A DNA stretch of 64,000 nt, taken from contig CAYNRE010000076.1 in the NCBI GenBank assembly GCA_964399535.1, positions 227,648-291,647 of the forward strand, read 5' to 3'. This DNA comes from CAYNRE01 sp964399535 (lineage in GTDB: Bacteria; Planctomycetota; Planctomycetia; Pirellulales; CAYNRE01). Below the pieces are notes generated by a model. The model ran no database searches. It saw nothing but the letters and a program-made list of their open reading frames with translations, and was not told where the DNA came from. Made by a program: the position numbers and the translations under genes. Position 1 is the stretch's first letter. Each line of letters opens with the position of its first letter. Below are positions 25,642-33,193 of this stretch, piece by piece.

Positions 25642-26481
25642 CTAAAGCGGCTTCACGCGAATGTTGCGCCAGCGACATTTCTTACCGGCCAGCGAGCCGC
25701 CGCCGTGCACCTGCAGGGCAATATGGCCCTCGGGCCCCAAGGTCTCCAGCACCGAACCACGGTGATAGTTGGGCCCCTCGTACGTGGCCCCGTCGAACTC
25801 CGATACCTTCAGCCCGTTGATCCAGGTGGTGATCCGCGGCGGGTTGCCCACGACGCGGATGCGGGCCTCGTTCCAATCGTTGACGCGCCAAGCCTCGACA
25901 AACTCCTGGCCCGTGCAGCTATAGGCCGGCGGCACGGTGAGCCCGCTGGGGCGGCTCTTCAGGCCCACTAGTTGCCCGGCGTCGTCGTAACGGCCGTCGA
26001 TCTCGAAGGGGCGATTGTTGAACCCGCCGATGCCCTCGCCGTAAATGTGCCCCACGTTGCCCGCGTCGTGATAGTCGACCATCATCTGGTAGCACTGCCC
26101 GCGCTCGTTGGACCGCAGGAACAACCCGCTGTCGGGGCCCCAGTCGGGCTTCAGTTCGATGCGCAGCTCAAAGTCGCCGAATTGCCGATCGGAAAGCAAG
26201 ATGCCTCCGTTGCCCGAGCCGGGCGGATCTTGTTCGCCCGTAATCGCGCCGTCTTCCACCAGCCACAGCCCGCCGGTGCCATGTCCGATCGGCCGGGGGT
26301 TCTTGTGCCAGCCGGCGAGCGTGGCGCCATCGAACAGCGGGGTGAACCCTTCTTCGTCGGCGGCGGGAGCGGGCTGGCCGGCCCGGGGGGGCACGCCGAC
26401 CCAAAGCGTAAGCAAGCTGCCGGCCAAGAGCGCGCGCACCCACCTTAGGTTGGATCGACGGTTCGACAAAGTCGGAATCAT
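25642..26481 (-). CDS. DUF1080 (3-keto-disaccharide hydrolase/LamG-like) secreted protein
   Basis: 279 residues with an N-terminal signal segment (ALLAGSLLTLWVGVPPRAGQP). The DUF1080 domain fills the rest: GFTPLFDGATLAGWHKN, LWLVEDGAITGEQDP, LLSDRQFGDFELRIE, SGLFLRSN, DWNEARIRVVGNPPRITTWINGLKVSEFD and HIALQVHGGGSLAGKKCRWRNIRVKPL. This is a jelly-roll domain very abundant in planctomycetes, some members of which act on keto-sugars. The gene is followed upstream by a DUF1501 gene 97 bases away on the same strand. Confidence 0.92.
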   Translation of the reverse strand: MIPTLSNRRSNLRWVRALLAGSLLTLWVGVPPRAGQPAPAADEEGFTPLFDGATLAGWHKNPRPIGHGTGGLWLVEDGAITGEQDPPGSGNGGILLSDRQFGDFELRIELKPDWGPDSGLFLRSNERGQCYQMMVDYHDAGNVGHIYGEGIGGFNNRPFEIDGRYDDAGQLVGLKSRPSGLTVPPAYSCTGQEFVEAWRVNDWNEARIRVVGNPPRITTWINGLKVSEFDGATYEGPNYHRGSVLETLGPEGHIALQVHGGGSLAGKKCRWRNIRVKPL

Positions 26482-26577
26482 CCGGAGAGCTCCCTGGTGT
26501 GGTTAGGCGTTGAGGCTCGGTTTGCACGGCCGCAGCGAGTCACCCGCTTCGCGCCGGCAACGATCTACCGCGACCGT

Positions 26578-27981
26578 TCACAAAAGCGAAGTCAGCGGCT
26601 TGCCGCGGCTGAGCGGATACGGTCGACCCAAGTGGTCGCGCATCGTCGTGTGCGAGTCGATTCCCAATCGATGATAGATGGTAGCCTGGATATCGGCGGG
26701 ATCGACTCGGTGGCTTAGCGGAAAGGCCGCTTGCCGGTCGGATTGGCCGTAGATCTGGCCGCCGCGTATGCCGCCCCCAGCGAGCAGCGTCGTCGAGCAA
26801 TCTCCCCAGTGATCGCGTCCAGCGTTGGCGTTGATCTTGGGCGTCCGGCCGAATTCGCCCTGACAAACCACCAGGGTTTCGCCCAAGCGACCGCGTTGGT
26901 CCAGGTCCTCGAGCAAAGACGACAAACCCTGGTCGAGCATCGGCAACAATTCCTCCTTGAGCGCGGTGAAATTGCCGCTGTGGGTGTCCCAACCGTCGCA
27001 GCGCGTCATTTCATTGAAATGAATGGCCACCAGCGGCACGCCGGCCTCGCTCAGTCGCCGGGCCAACAACAGGGCCCGTCCGAAACGGTGATTGCCGTAC
27101 CGCTCGCGCAGCGCGGGTGTCTCGCCATCGAGCGAGAAGGCCCCCGCTCCGGGCCCTGGGCCGCCGCCGGTTAGTGCCACCGCCTGACGCCGAAACAGAT
27201 CGAAGTTTGCCGAACTGTCGGCAATCTGTCGGTGCCGATCAAGAACTTCGAGCAATCTGCGTCGCTGCTCGAAGCGCATGGCCGTAACCTCGGGGGGTCG
27301 CTCGAGCGCGGGCACCGCCGCCGAATTGCCCGGCTCGCCGTCGACGGCCAGCGGAGCATAGCGGCCGCCCAAGAACCCTGGTCCGCCTCCGCGCAGCGGA
27401 AGCCGGGTACGTTTGAACTCTCCCTCGGTGCTGCTACGAATGCCCAAGCCCGGAATCGCGACGAAACCCGGCAATCGATCCGGCGGATTACCGAATTTCC
27501 ATACGACCGACCCCAAGTGCGGAAAGTCGCTCGACTGCGGGGGGCGAATGTCGTTATCGACCAAGGGTTGGTCGGTGGCGAAGCCTGTCAGCGTGTAGTA
27601 AATCATCGGAGTGTGGTTCGAATTCGGATAGCTCACCGAACGAACCAGGGCAAACCGCTCGGCCGTAGCGGCCAGGCGAGGCAGGTGCTCGCAGATCTCC
27701 ATTCCAGGCACGCTCGTTGCGATGGGCCGGAAGGGCCCTCGGACCTCGGCCGGTGCCAAAGGTTTCAGGTCGAAGGTATCGAGCTGCGGCGGTCCGCCGA
27801 GTAGATAGACGAGGATGCATGAACTGGCCGGCGGCAGTGCGTGCCCGGTGCCCGTCGATTCTGGCTCTGCCCGAAGGGCCCGGGGCCAAGCCCAGGCCGC
27901 CGCGATCAAGCCGCCTCCGCGCGCCAATAGGGCCCGGCGATCGAGCAGCGGGCCAATCGCATGCGCGTCTTGGAAACCCAC
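26578..27981 (-). CDS. DUF1501 (sulfatase-like) protein with Tat-type signal
   Basis: 467 residues. The N-terminus has DRRALLARGGGLIAAAWAWPRAL, a twin-arginine-like motif and hydrophobic stretch, as usual for DUF1501. The core shows ILVYLLGGPPQLDTFDLKP, the LALVRSVSYPNSNHTPMIYY block, and a C-terminal RTPKINANAGRDHWGDCSTTLLAGGG that carries the metal-ligand-like residues. These proteins have an alkaline-phosphatase-superfamily fold; activity is unproven. It is often paired with cytochrome-like DUF1549/1553 proteins, which are absent here. Only 25 bases separate it from a truncated copy of the fadJ 3' end. Confidence 0.92.
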   Translation of the reverse strand: MGFQDAHAIGPLLDRRALLARGGGLIAAAWAWPRALRAEPESTGTGHALPPASSCILVYLLGGPPQLDTFDLKPLAPAEVRGPFRPIATSVPGMEICEHLPRLAATAERFALVRSVSYPNSNHTPMIYYTLTGFATDQPLVDNDIRPPQSSDFPHLGSVVWKFGNPPDRLPGFVAIPGLGIRSSTEGEFKRTRLPLRGGGPGFLGGRYAPLAVDGEPGNSAAVPALERPPEVTAMRFEQRRRLLEVLDRHRQIADSSANFDLFRRQAVALTGGGPGPGAGAFSLDGETPALRERYGNHRFGRALLLARRLSEAGVPLVAIHFNEMTRCDGWDTHSGNFTALKEELLPMLDQGLSSLLEDLDQRGRLGETLVVCQGEFGRTPKINANAGRDHWGDCSTTLLAGGGIRGGQIYGQSDRQAAFPLSHRVDPADIQATIYHRLGIDSHTTMRDHLGRPYPLSRGKPLTSLL

Positions 27982-28006
27982 GATGATCGGCCCTCTGGGC
28001 TAGTCA

Positions 28007-28074
28007 CGTCCGGAAGGTTCGGCCGCGATTCAGGCGATCAGGCTGGCGCCCGCCTTGGCTTTCTCGACCAGGTA
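28007..28074. repeat. left copy of a 68-bp perfect direct repeat (3' end of the fadJ-like gene)
   Basis: Identical base for base to 30485-30552. Read on the reverse strand it encodes the closing YLVEKAKAGASLIA and stop of the fadJ-like protein, plus 23 bases beyond it. Upstream of the identity the sequence diverges immediately (PPAEYL against APADYL). It marks the outer end of a 2.5-kb inserted segment. Confidence 0.9.
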
Positions 28075-28348
28075 TTCTGCCGGCGGCGCGGCGCGGGCGA
28101 TCGCTCGGCCGCATTGGGCGAGTAGGCCAGTCGGATTCGAGTGTACCATGACGGCCCGCAACGTCCACGCGACCGCAGCCGCCGCCCCCCTGGCAAACTG
28201 GCTTGGTTCAAAGATGCGGCGAGCTGGGCCCGCTCCTACCTCGGCCGGCCCGCTCCTTCACCGGCCGGCCCGTGCCGCGACCACTGGCCACGTTGATCGT
28301 CGCCGGCGGATTGCCACAGCTCAAAGGGGAACTACCAGGTGCCCGTGG
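28075..28348. other. gene-poor stretch of the island, nothing recognised
   Basis: About 270 bases between the direct repeat and the PEP-CTERM reading frame. The reverse-strand frame entering the repeat stays open for a short distance (CGRAIARAAPPAEYL), so it may hold more of a broken fadJ-like gene. No start, promoter or repeat unit could be supported. Confidence 0.4.
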
Positions 28349-29890
28349 TCAGCGCACGAGGGCGTAAGCGGCGTGTCGAATTCTCGGGCCGCTGCGCCGC
28401 GAAGCGTGTGACGAACGCGGCAAGGTGTGCGCGCACCGTCGGCAAGGTGTGGCGGTGCTAAGCTTCGAGCGAGTCGAACCACTGGTCCAGTTCGAACAGA
28501 AAATCGGTGATGGCCGGCTCTTTCTCCCAGTGAGGCTTTCCCCAGCCCAATAGGTGCTCGGCGTCCGATTGCCGCCCAGTAGTTTGCCTCGAACTCGCCT
28601 AATCAAGGCAATTCCCAAGCACCCCAGCGCGGCCAGCAGCCAAGTGGAGGGCTCGGGCACGTAGGTGGCGATATAGATCCCTTGTTTATAAATATTGGAC
28701 CCTGCAAACGTCGCGTGAAACACGACCGAGCGTCCGTTGAGGGCTTGTGGGCCGATCACGGCCCCCACAAACGGATCGGGTGCAGGATCGGGAACTTCAT
28801 CGTCGGCGCCGAAAATCGTGAATCCGTCGAGCACGTCGCCCGGTCCAATCACCTTCTCCAGCACGCCGTTCTGAGAGAGCCAGATCCCGGTATCGTAATC
28901 CAGCGCATTGCCCGCCACCGCGAAGCCGCTCGCATCGACGGCCAGACCCAGGATCGTCTTGAATTGGCCGGGCACTGCCAACCCGGGAAGCGAATCTGAG
29001 GGACCGAACTGGGGAATGAGCGAATCATTAACGAACTGATAAATATTCCCTATCCCTCCCACAAACGTCGGCACTTCTCCCTGCCAGCCGTAATACGGGA
29101 ACCCGTGCAGGAGGCGCGGGAACGAATACCCGGGCGCCAGGTCTGCGCCGCTAGCAATTAGATGCACGCCTGTCTCATCGGCAATATAGAGCCCTTGATC
29201 ATAGGCCGAATCGTATCCGGCAAACATCACGCTGGTGCCATGGAGCACCGGTCGACCGAAATCCGCAAATGTTCCTGCTCCGCCTGGAATGGGCGTCGCG
29301 GTATCCACTACACGTTCAAGGGTTCCCTGATCGTAGAGATAGATCCCGCGCTGACTGCCTGTGCCACTGCCGTTGAATACAATTCGCCCACCCGCGGCGT
29401 CGAAGGGCGGAGCCGGATAAGTACCGGTGCCTAACCCGCTGAAGTTCGTGAACGTTCCTAAACCCTCGGGGATCGGCGAGTTGAGATCGACGATCCGTTC
29501 CAAGGAACCGTGCGAATCCAACCCGTAGAAACCTTTTTGCCCATTCAATCCGCCACCTCCGAATATGAGTTTCCCCGCATCGGCTAGCGCCCCGCCAAAG
29601 CCCCCCTGAAAGACTCCGTCGCCGCCTGGAATGGGTGTGTTGAATCCGGTTAGATACGCAATACTGCCATTGCCGGGGTCGTATTCATAGAGATAGCCGG
29701 ACGAGGAGAAAACGACCCGATCGCCGTTCCAGGTCGGTGCCTCGCCAAACTGATTGAACAGTCCTCCCAAAACCGGATTCGGGGTCAAACTGTCTGCAAT
29801 CTTGGTATACACCCACTGGCCGGCGTGCGACGGGTGGCCGCTCGAGACGCCGATGGCGAGCAACGGCAAGGCGAATAAGATTCTTTTCAT
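28349..29890 (-). CDS. PEP-CTERM sorted exported protein with an aberrant C-terminal run-on
   Basis: 513 residues. A signal peptide opens it (ILFALPLLAIGVSSGHPSHA). The body is a beta-propeller-like series of blocks with recurring LERVVD-type and TPIPGG elements (for example SLERIVDLNSPIPEG and TLERVVDTATPIPGG). A complete PEP-CTERM signal, VPEPSTWLLAALGCLGIALIRR, ends at about residue 435, where the protein should stop. Instead the frame runs on for 78 low-quality residues (28349-28585) over what reads as a different gene's tail in another frame. The gene body has visibly lower GC than its neighbours. It would be anchored by an exosortase, none of which is in the window. Confidence 0.8.
   Translation of the reverse strand: MKRILFALPLLAIGVSSGHPSHAGQWVYTKIADSLTPNPVLGGLFNQFGEAPTWNGDRVVFSSSGYLYEYDPGNGSIAYLTGFNTPIPGGDGVFQGGFGGALADAGKLIFGGGGLNGQKGFYGLDSHGSLERIVDLNSPIPEGLGTFTNFSGLGTGTYPAPPFDAAGGRIVFNGSGTGSQRGIYLYDQGTLERVVDTATPIPGGAGTFADFGRPVLHGTSVMFAGYDSAYDQGLYIADETGVHLIASGADLAPGYSFPRLLHGFPYYGWQGEVPTFVGGIGNIYQFVNDSLIPQFGPSDSLPGLAVPGQFKTILGLAVDASGFAVAGNALDYDTGIWLSQNGVLEKVIGPGDVLDGFTIFGADDEVPDPAPDPFVGAVIGPQALNGRSVVFHATFAGSNIYKQGIYIATYVPEPSTWLLAALGCLGIALIRRVRGKLLGGNRTPSTYWAGESLTGRKSRPSPIFCSNWTSGSTRSKLSTATPCRRCAHTLPRSSHASRRSGPRIRHAAYALVR
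28458..28588 (-). pseudogene. 3' remnant of an unidentified gene under the PEP-CTERM run-on
   Basis: In a different reverse frame from the PEP-CTERM gene, the stretch reads as credible protein: EHLLGWGKPHWEKEP, then AITDFLFELDQWFDSLEA and TAG at 28458. The composition (acidic, aromatic, balanced) contrasts with the Arg/Ser/Thr-rich run-on in the other frame. I take it as the last ~40 codons of a gene that lost its 5' part when the PEP-CTERM gene arrived. The family is not recognised. Confidence 0.45.
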
Positions 29891-29954
29891 CGTGCCACTT
29901 TTATGATGGGTGCGATTAACCTATCGCCTCTTATTCCACTGCTAATCTCTACAG

Positions 29955-30060
29955 CGGTCAACCACCAGTGCGGCCGCTCGCTGCGCGACCGGCAGCCCCC
30001 ACTGCCCCTGCGGCCCCCAGCGCGGCCAGCAGCCAACTCGACGGCTCAGGCCGAAGGAAT
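29955..30060 (-). pseudogene. remnant of a second PEP-CTERM sorting signal
   Basis: The reverse strand reads PEPSSWLLAALGAAGAVGAAG and a few more residues before a stop at about 29957. The wording is almost that of the intact signal of the neighbouring gene (PEPSTWLLAALG), but there is no arginine cluster in the expected place and no open reading frame in front of it. It looks like a broken end of a PEP-CTERM gene. Confidence 0.5.
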
Positions 30061-30119
30061 CAGGCTGCGGTGAACCGCCGAGACGTGGTACCCGGAAACA
30101 GCCACGGGCCGAGTGCCGC

Positions 30120-30279
30120 GCTAGCAGTCCGTTGAAAAAAGCCCTCGTGGCATTTTTCAACAAGCGCCGAGCGCCGAGCCAAGCTCGTCGCGGCTCGCAG
30201 AATAACGACTTACGTCGCTATTCCGGGATCGCGTCCATGCGATCACGCAGCCCGTTGAATACTTCAACAGGCTGCTAGC
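30120..30279. repeat. 160-bp element with terminal inverted repeats (MITE/REP-like), copy 1
   Basis: It begins and ends with GCTAGC. The first 17 bases (GCTAGCAGTCCGTTGAA) and the reverse complement of the last 17 (GCTAGCAGCCTGTTGAA) match at 15 positions. Internal blocks such as CGCGGCTCGCAGA and TAACGACTTAC recur in the copy at 59644-59804, which lies in the opposite orientation. There is no coding capacity, so it would have to be mobilised by another element. Confidence 0.8.
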
Positions 30280-30330
30280 CTCGGCTCGGGGGGTTCGCCT
30301 CCCCACCGCCCCCCCCATGCCTCTCCGCCG

Positions 30331-30431
30331 GTTGAAGGGCGTTTTCGTGGCTTACTGCCGCACGCGCCAAGCGCGCAGCCAGGCTCGTCACGGCCGGAAA
30401 ACGGCGACCGACGTCGATGCACTTTGATCGC
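30331..30431 (+). repeat. degenerate relative of the 160-bp element
   Basis: This stretch follows the same order of blocks as the element at 30120: GTTGAA, then TTTTCGTGGC, GCGCCAAGCGC, CAGGCTCGTC and a GATCGC end, with many substitutions and indels. No terminal GCTAGC is kept. It is weaker evidence than the two full copies. Confidence 0.45.
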
Positions 30432-30484
30432 CTGGTCTTGATGGGCGTCGCTGGCTCATCGCGTCGACGAGAAGTTCGTCGCGG

Positions 30485-30552
30485 CGTCCGGAAGGTTCGG
30501 CCGCGATTCAGGCGATCAGGCTGGCGCCCGCCTTGGCTTTCTCGACCAGGTA
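30485..30552. repeat. right copy of the 68-bp direct repeat (native 3' end of the fadJ-like gene)
   Basis: Identical to 28007-28074. Here it overlaps the end of an intact reading frame (stop at 30508), so this is the original and the left copy is the duplicate. Both copies have the same orientation and are 2478 bases apart. Confidence 0.9.
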
Positions 30553-32628
30553 ATCGGCCGGGGCGTACATCGCCGGGTCGTGCTCGGCCCAGCGGCTCAG
30601 CGTTTCACACACCCGCCGGGCACCGAGTTGGTCGGCCCACTTCATCACGCCGCCGCGATAGATCGGAAAGCCCATTCCCATCACGCTGGCCACGTCGATA
30701 TCCGACGGCCGCAGGGCAATGCCCTCGGCCAGGCAGCGGCAAGCCTCGTTCACCACGGGCAGCATCACCCGCTCGACGATCTCTTCGTCGCCGGGGTTCC
30801 AGGTGGCCGGATTGCCCGCGTCGGCCCGGGCTTGGGCCACCAGGCGAGCCAGGTCGGGGTCGGGCTCGGCCTTGGTTGCCTGGCTGTACAGGTAGTAACC
30901 CTTGCCCGCCTTTTGCCCGAAGCGCTTCTCGTCGTAAATGTGATTCAGCAGCGTCGAGGCGTAGCTCCGCTCGCCATAGGCCCGACCCAGGATCTCGCCG
31001 GCGTACTTCGACACATCGTTGCCGGCCAGGTCGCTCATGCGAAACGGCCCCATCGGCATGCCCCACTGGTACAACACCTGGTCGATGCGATACGGGTCGA
31101 CCCCGTGGTCGACCAGCAACCCGGCCGCCTGGCCGTAAAAGAAAAAGATGCGATTCACCAGAAAGCCCACGCAGTTGCCCACGGTAACCGGGGTCTTCTT
31201 AAGTTGCTTGACCAGGGCGATCGTCGAATTAAGCACCTGGGGGCTGGTCTTCGCGCTGCGCACCACCTCGACCAGCGGCATTACATGGGCCGGCGAAAAG
31301 AAGTGGGTGCCCACGATTCGCTCGGCGGCATGGGTCCGCGCGCCGATCACCTCGAGGTCGATCGTCGAAGTATTCGAAGCCAGGATCGCGTCGGGCGCGC
31401 AGTAGTGTTCCAGGTCGGCGAAGACCTGTTGTTTCAGCTGGATATCTTCGATCACCGCTTCAATCACCAGGTCGAGCATCTCGAACCCGTCGTAGCGGGT
31501 TTCGGTGGTCAGGCGCGAGAGCATTTCGTCGAACTGGGCCTGGGTGAGCCGTCCCTTGTTGAGCCGCGAGCGGAGGTTGGCCTCGATGCGGCCCCGGCCT
31601 GCGTCGGCGAAATCGGCCGAGACCTCTTTCAGCACCACGCCCAGCCCCGCCTCGAGCAGGCTGGTGGCAATTCCGCTTCCCATGGTGCCGCCGCCGAGCA
31701 CGCCGACACGCGTAATCTCCTTAATCGGAAACTTCTGGTCGGTCACCCCCGGCACCTTGGCGGCCGTGCGCGGCGCGAAGAACATGTGGATCATGGCCGA
31801 GGCCTGGGGCGTCGCCAGGCACTTTTTGAAGTTGTCGCGCTCGCGAGCCAGCCCGGCCGGGTAGCCCTCGACCACGCCGCACAAAATTGCATCGAGGCAA
31901 AGGTCGTGATGCACCTGGTTGCGGGCTTTGTCGCCCAGCATGGCCTTGGCCCCGGCGACCATCTTCTGGGCTTCGTCGGCCGAGGGGAGCTTGCTCGAGT
32001 CTTGCGAGGCCCGTACGGGGGCCAATTGCCCGTCGGCCAAACGGCGAGCCGCCGCCACGGCCGCGGCCCGCAGCCCGGCAGGCTCGACAATCTCTTGAAT
32101 CAGCCCCGCTTCGAGCGCCTCGGTAGCCCGCAGTTCACGGGAAGTGAGCATCATTTCCATGGCCAGCGGCAGACCCACCAGGCGCGGCAAGCGCTGGGTG
32201 CCGGCGGCGCCGGGGAAAATGCCCAGTTTCAATTCCGGCAGCCCCAACCGGCAGCGCGGGGTGCCGATGCGCCAGTGGCCCGCCATGGCGGTTTCCAGCC
32301 CGCCCCCCAGGGCGAAGCCGTCGATGGCCATGACGACCGGCTTGGGGCTGGCCTCGAGCTGCTCGAGCGCGTCGGCCAGGTCCGAGGCGGGCTCACCGCC
32401 GCCGCCACCGCTGGCCTTTCCCAGTTCGCTAATATCGGCCCCGGCGATAAAGTTTTGGCCCTGGCCAATCACCACACAGGCACGGATCTCCGCGTCATCT
32501 CGGGCCTGGCCCAGGCAGCGCAGCAAACCGGCGACAACCGGAGCACTGAGCGAATTGACCGGCGGCGAATCGAGCACCAAGACCGCGACATCCCCTTCCC
32601 GCTCCAGCCGCACGACGTCGCCAGCCAT
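30508..32628 (-). CDS. fadJ: bifunctional enoyl-CoA hydratase / 3-hydroxyacyl-CoA dehydrogenase (FadJ/FadB alpha-like)
   Basis: 706 residues. The N-terminal crotonase domain (to about 290) has FIAGADISEL and a GLPELKLGIFPGAAGTQRLPRL block holding the catalytic glutamates. The NAD-binding domain starts with VGVLGGGTMGSGIATS near residue 308, and the dehydrogenase histidine lies in GTHFFSPAHVMPLVEV. Two C-terminal dehydrogenase domains follow. It carries out two steps of fatty-acid beta-oxidation in the cytoplasm. A thiolase partner is not in the window. It stands alone, with the duplicated 3' end described separately. FadJ versus FadB naming is by length and domain order only. Confidence 0.93.
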   Translation of the reverse strand: MAGDVVRLEREGDVAVLVLDSPPVNSLSAPVVAGLLRCLGQARDDAEIRACVVIGQGQNFIAGADISELGKASGGGGGEPASDLADALEQLEASPKPVVMAIDGFALGGGLETAMAGHWRIGTPRCRLGLPELKLGIFPGAAGTQRLPRLVGLPLAMEMMLTSRELRATEALEAGLIQEIVEPAGLRAAAVAAARRLADGQLAPVRASQDSSKLPSADEAQKMVAGAKAMLGDKARNQVHHDLCLDAILCGVVEGYPAGLARERDNFKKCLATPQASAMIHMFFAPRTAAKVPGVTDQKFPIKEITRVGVLGGGTMGSGIATSLLEAGLGVVLKEVSADFADAGRGRIEANLRSRLNKGRLTQAQFDEMLSRLTTETRYDGFEMLDLVIEAVIEDIQLKQQVFADLEHYCAPDAILASNTSTIDLEVIGARTHAAERIVGTHFFSPAHVMPLVEVVRSAKTSPQVLNSTIALVKQLKKTPVTVGNCVGFLVNRIFFFYGQAAGLLVDHGVDPYRIDQVLYQWGMPMGPFRMSDLAGNDVSKYAGEILGRAYGERSYASTLLNHIYDEKRFGQKAGKGYYLYSQATKAEPDPDLARLVAQARADAGNPATWNPGDEEIVERVMLPVVNEACRCLAEGIALRPSDIDVASVMGMGFPIYRGGVMKWADQLGARRVCETLSRWAEHDPAMYAPADYLVEKAKAGASLIA

Positions 32629-32771
32629 CCACCACGCTCCTTGCCCGGAAAAAAAGGAAAGCGGCGCCGCTTACCGGCCCGCCACGAACGGATCGAACCC
32701 TGCGCCAATCTAGAAGCCTGCCCAGGGCGAGGCAATCCCTAGCCGCTGCTCGAAAAACCGCAGCCCAGGGC

Positions 32772-32799
32772 TTGCATACATTGGCAGGCAAGGTATAAC
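32772..32799 (+). promoter_or_regulatory. candidate promoter of the PadR operon
   Basis: TTGCAT at 32772-32777 and TATAAC at 32794-32799 with a 16-base spacer. Both palindromic operators described next overlap or abut it, so binding there would block transcription. The predicted start is about 55 bases before the ATG. Confidence 0.5.
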
Positions 32800-32820
32800 A
32801 TGCCTTGGCAGGCAAGGCAT
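32776..32820. promoter_or_regulatory. two 21-bp palindromic operators, probable PadR sites
   Basis: The downstream site (32800-32820) is a perfect inverted repeat with arms ATGCCTTG and CAAGGCAT around GCAGG. The upstream site (32776-32796) has arms ATACATTG and CAAGGTAT around the same GCAGG, with one mismatch. Their centres are 24 bases apart, close to two helical turns, on the same face. PadR proteins are known to repress their own promoters by binding such palindromes, so autoregulation is likely. Confidence 0.65.
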
Positions 32821-32860
32821 TGTACGCCGCCCGCCCGTTATGCGAGGGAGCCCAGGTCCG

Positions 32861-33193
32861 ATGAATTCCGATCTTTTGCGCGGCGCGCTCGATACCGTGG
32901 TCCTGGAAGTCATTGCCGACGGCCGCACCTACGGTTACGAAATCGCCAAGGCCATCAAGACGCGTAGCGGCGGCCAACTGCTGGCCCAAGAAGGCACGCT
33001 CTACCCGGCCCTGCATCGCCTGGAGAAGCGGGGGCTACTGTCGGCCACGTGGCGCGATTCGCCCGAGGGGCGGCGGCGCAAGTATTACCAGCTCACCGCC
33101 CAGGGTCGCAAAGCCTTGGAGGCGCAGCGCGACCAATGGAGCGCGTTTTCCGCGGCCGTGAACCGCATTTTGGGGGCCGGCCATGAAACGTGA
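32861..33193 (+). CDS. PadR-family transcriptional regulator
   Basis: 110 residues from the ATG at 32861. The winged-helix pattern is typical: LLRGALDTVVLEVIADGRTYGYEI, then a Q-E-GTLYPALHRLEKRGLL recognition region and RRRKYYQLTAQGRKAL wing. PadR proteins repress transcription and respond to small molecules or toxic compounds. The stop TGA lies inside the next gene (11-base overlap), so the regulator and the membrane protein are made together. Two palindromic sites overlap the promoter. Confidence 0.93.
   Translation: MNSDLLRGALDTVVLEVIADGRTYGYEIAKAIKTRSGGQLLAQEGTLYPALHRLEKRGLLSATWRDSPEGRRRKYYQLTAQGRKALEAQRDQWSAFSAAVNRILGAGHET

Noticed and set aside
28055..28411. Forward 118-residue frame in the island
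   Set aside because: No ribosome-binding site, Arg/Ala-rich composition and no recognisable motif.
30580..32742. 720-residue open frame opposite the fadJ-like gene
   Set aside because: It runs antisense to a clear two-domain enzyme and shows the His/Gln/Arg-rich composition of a GC-driven shadow. Similar long antisense frames at 1363-2514 and 12466-13725 were rejected for the same reason.
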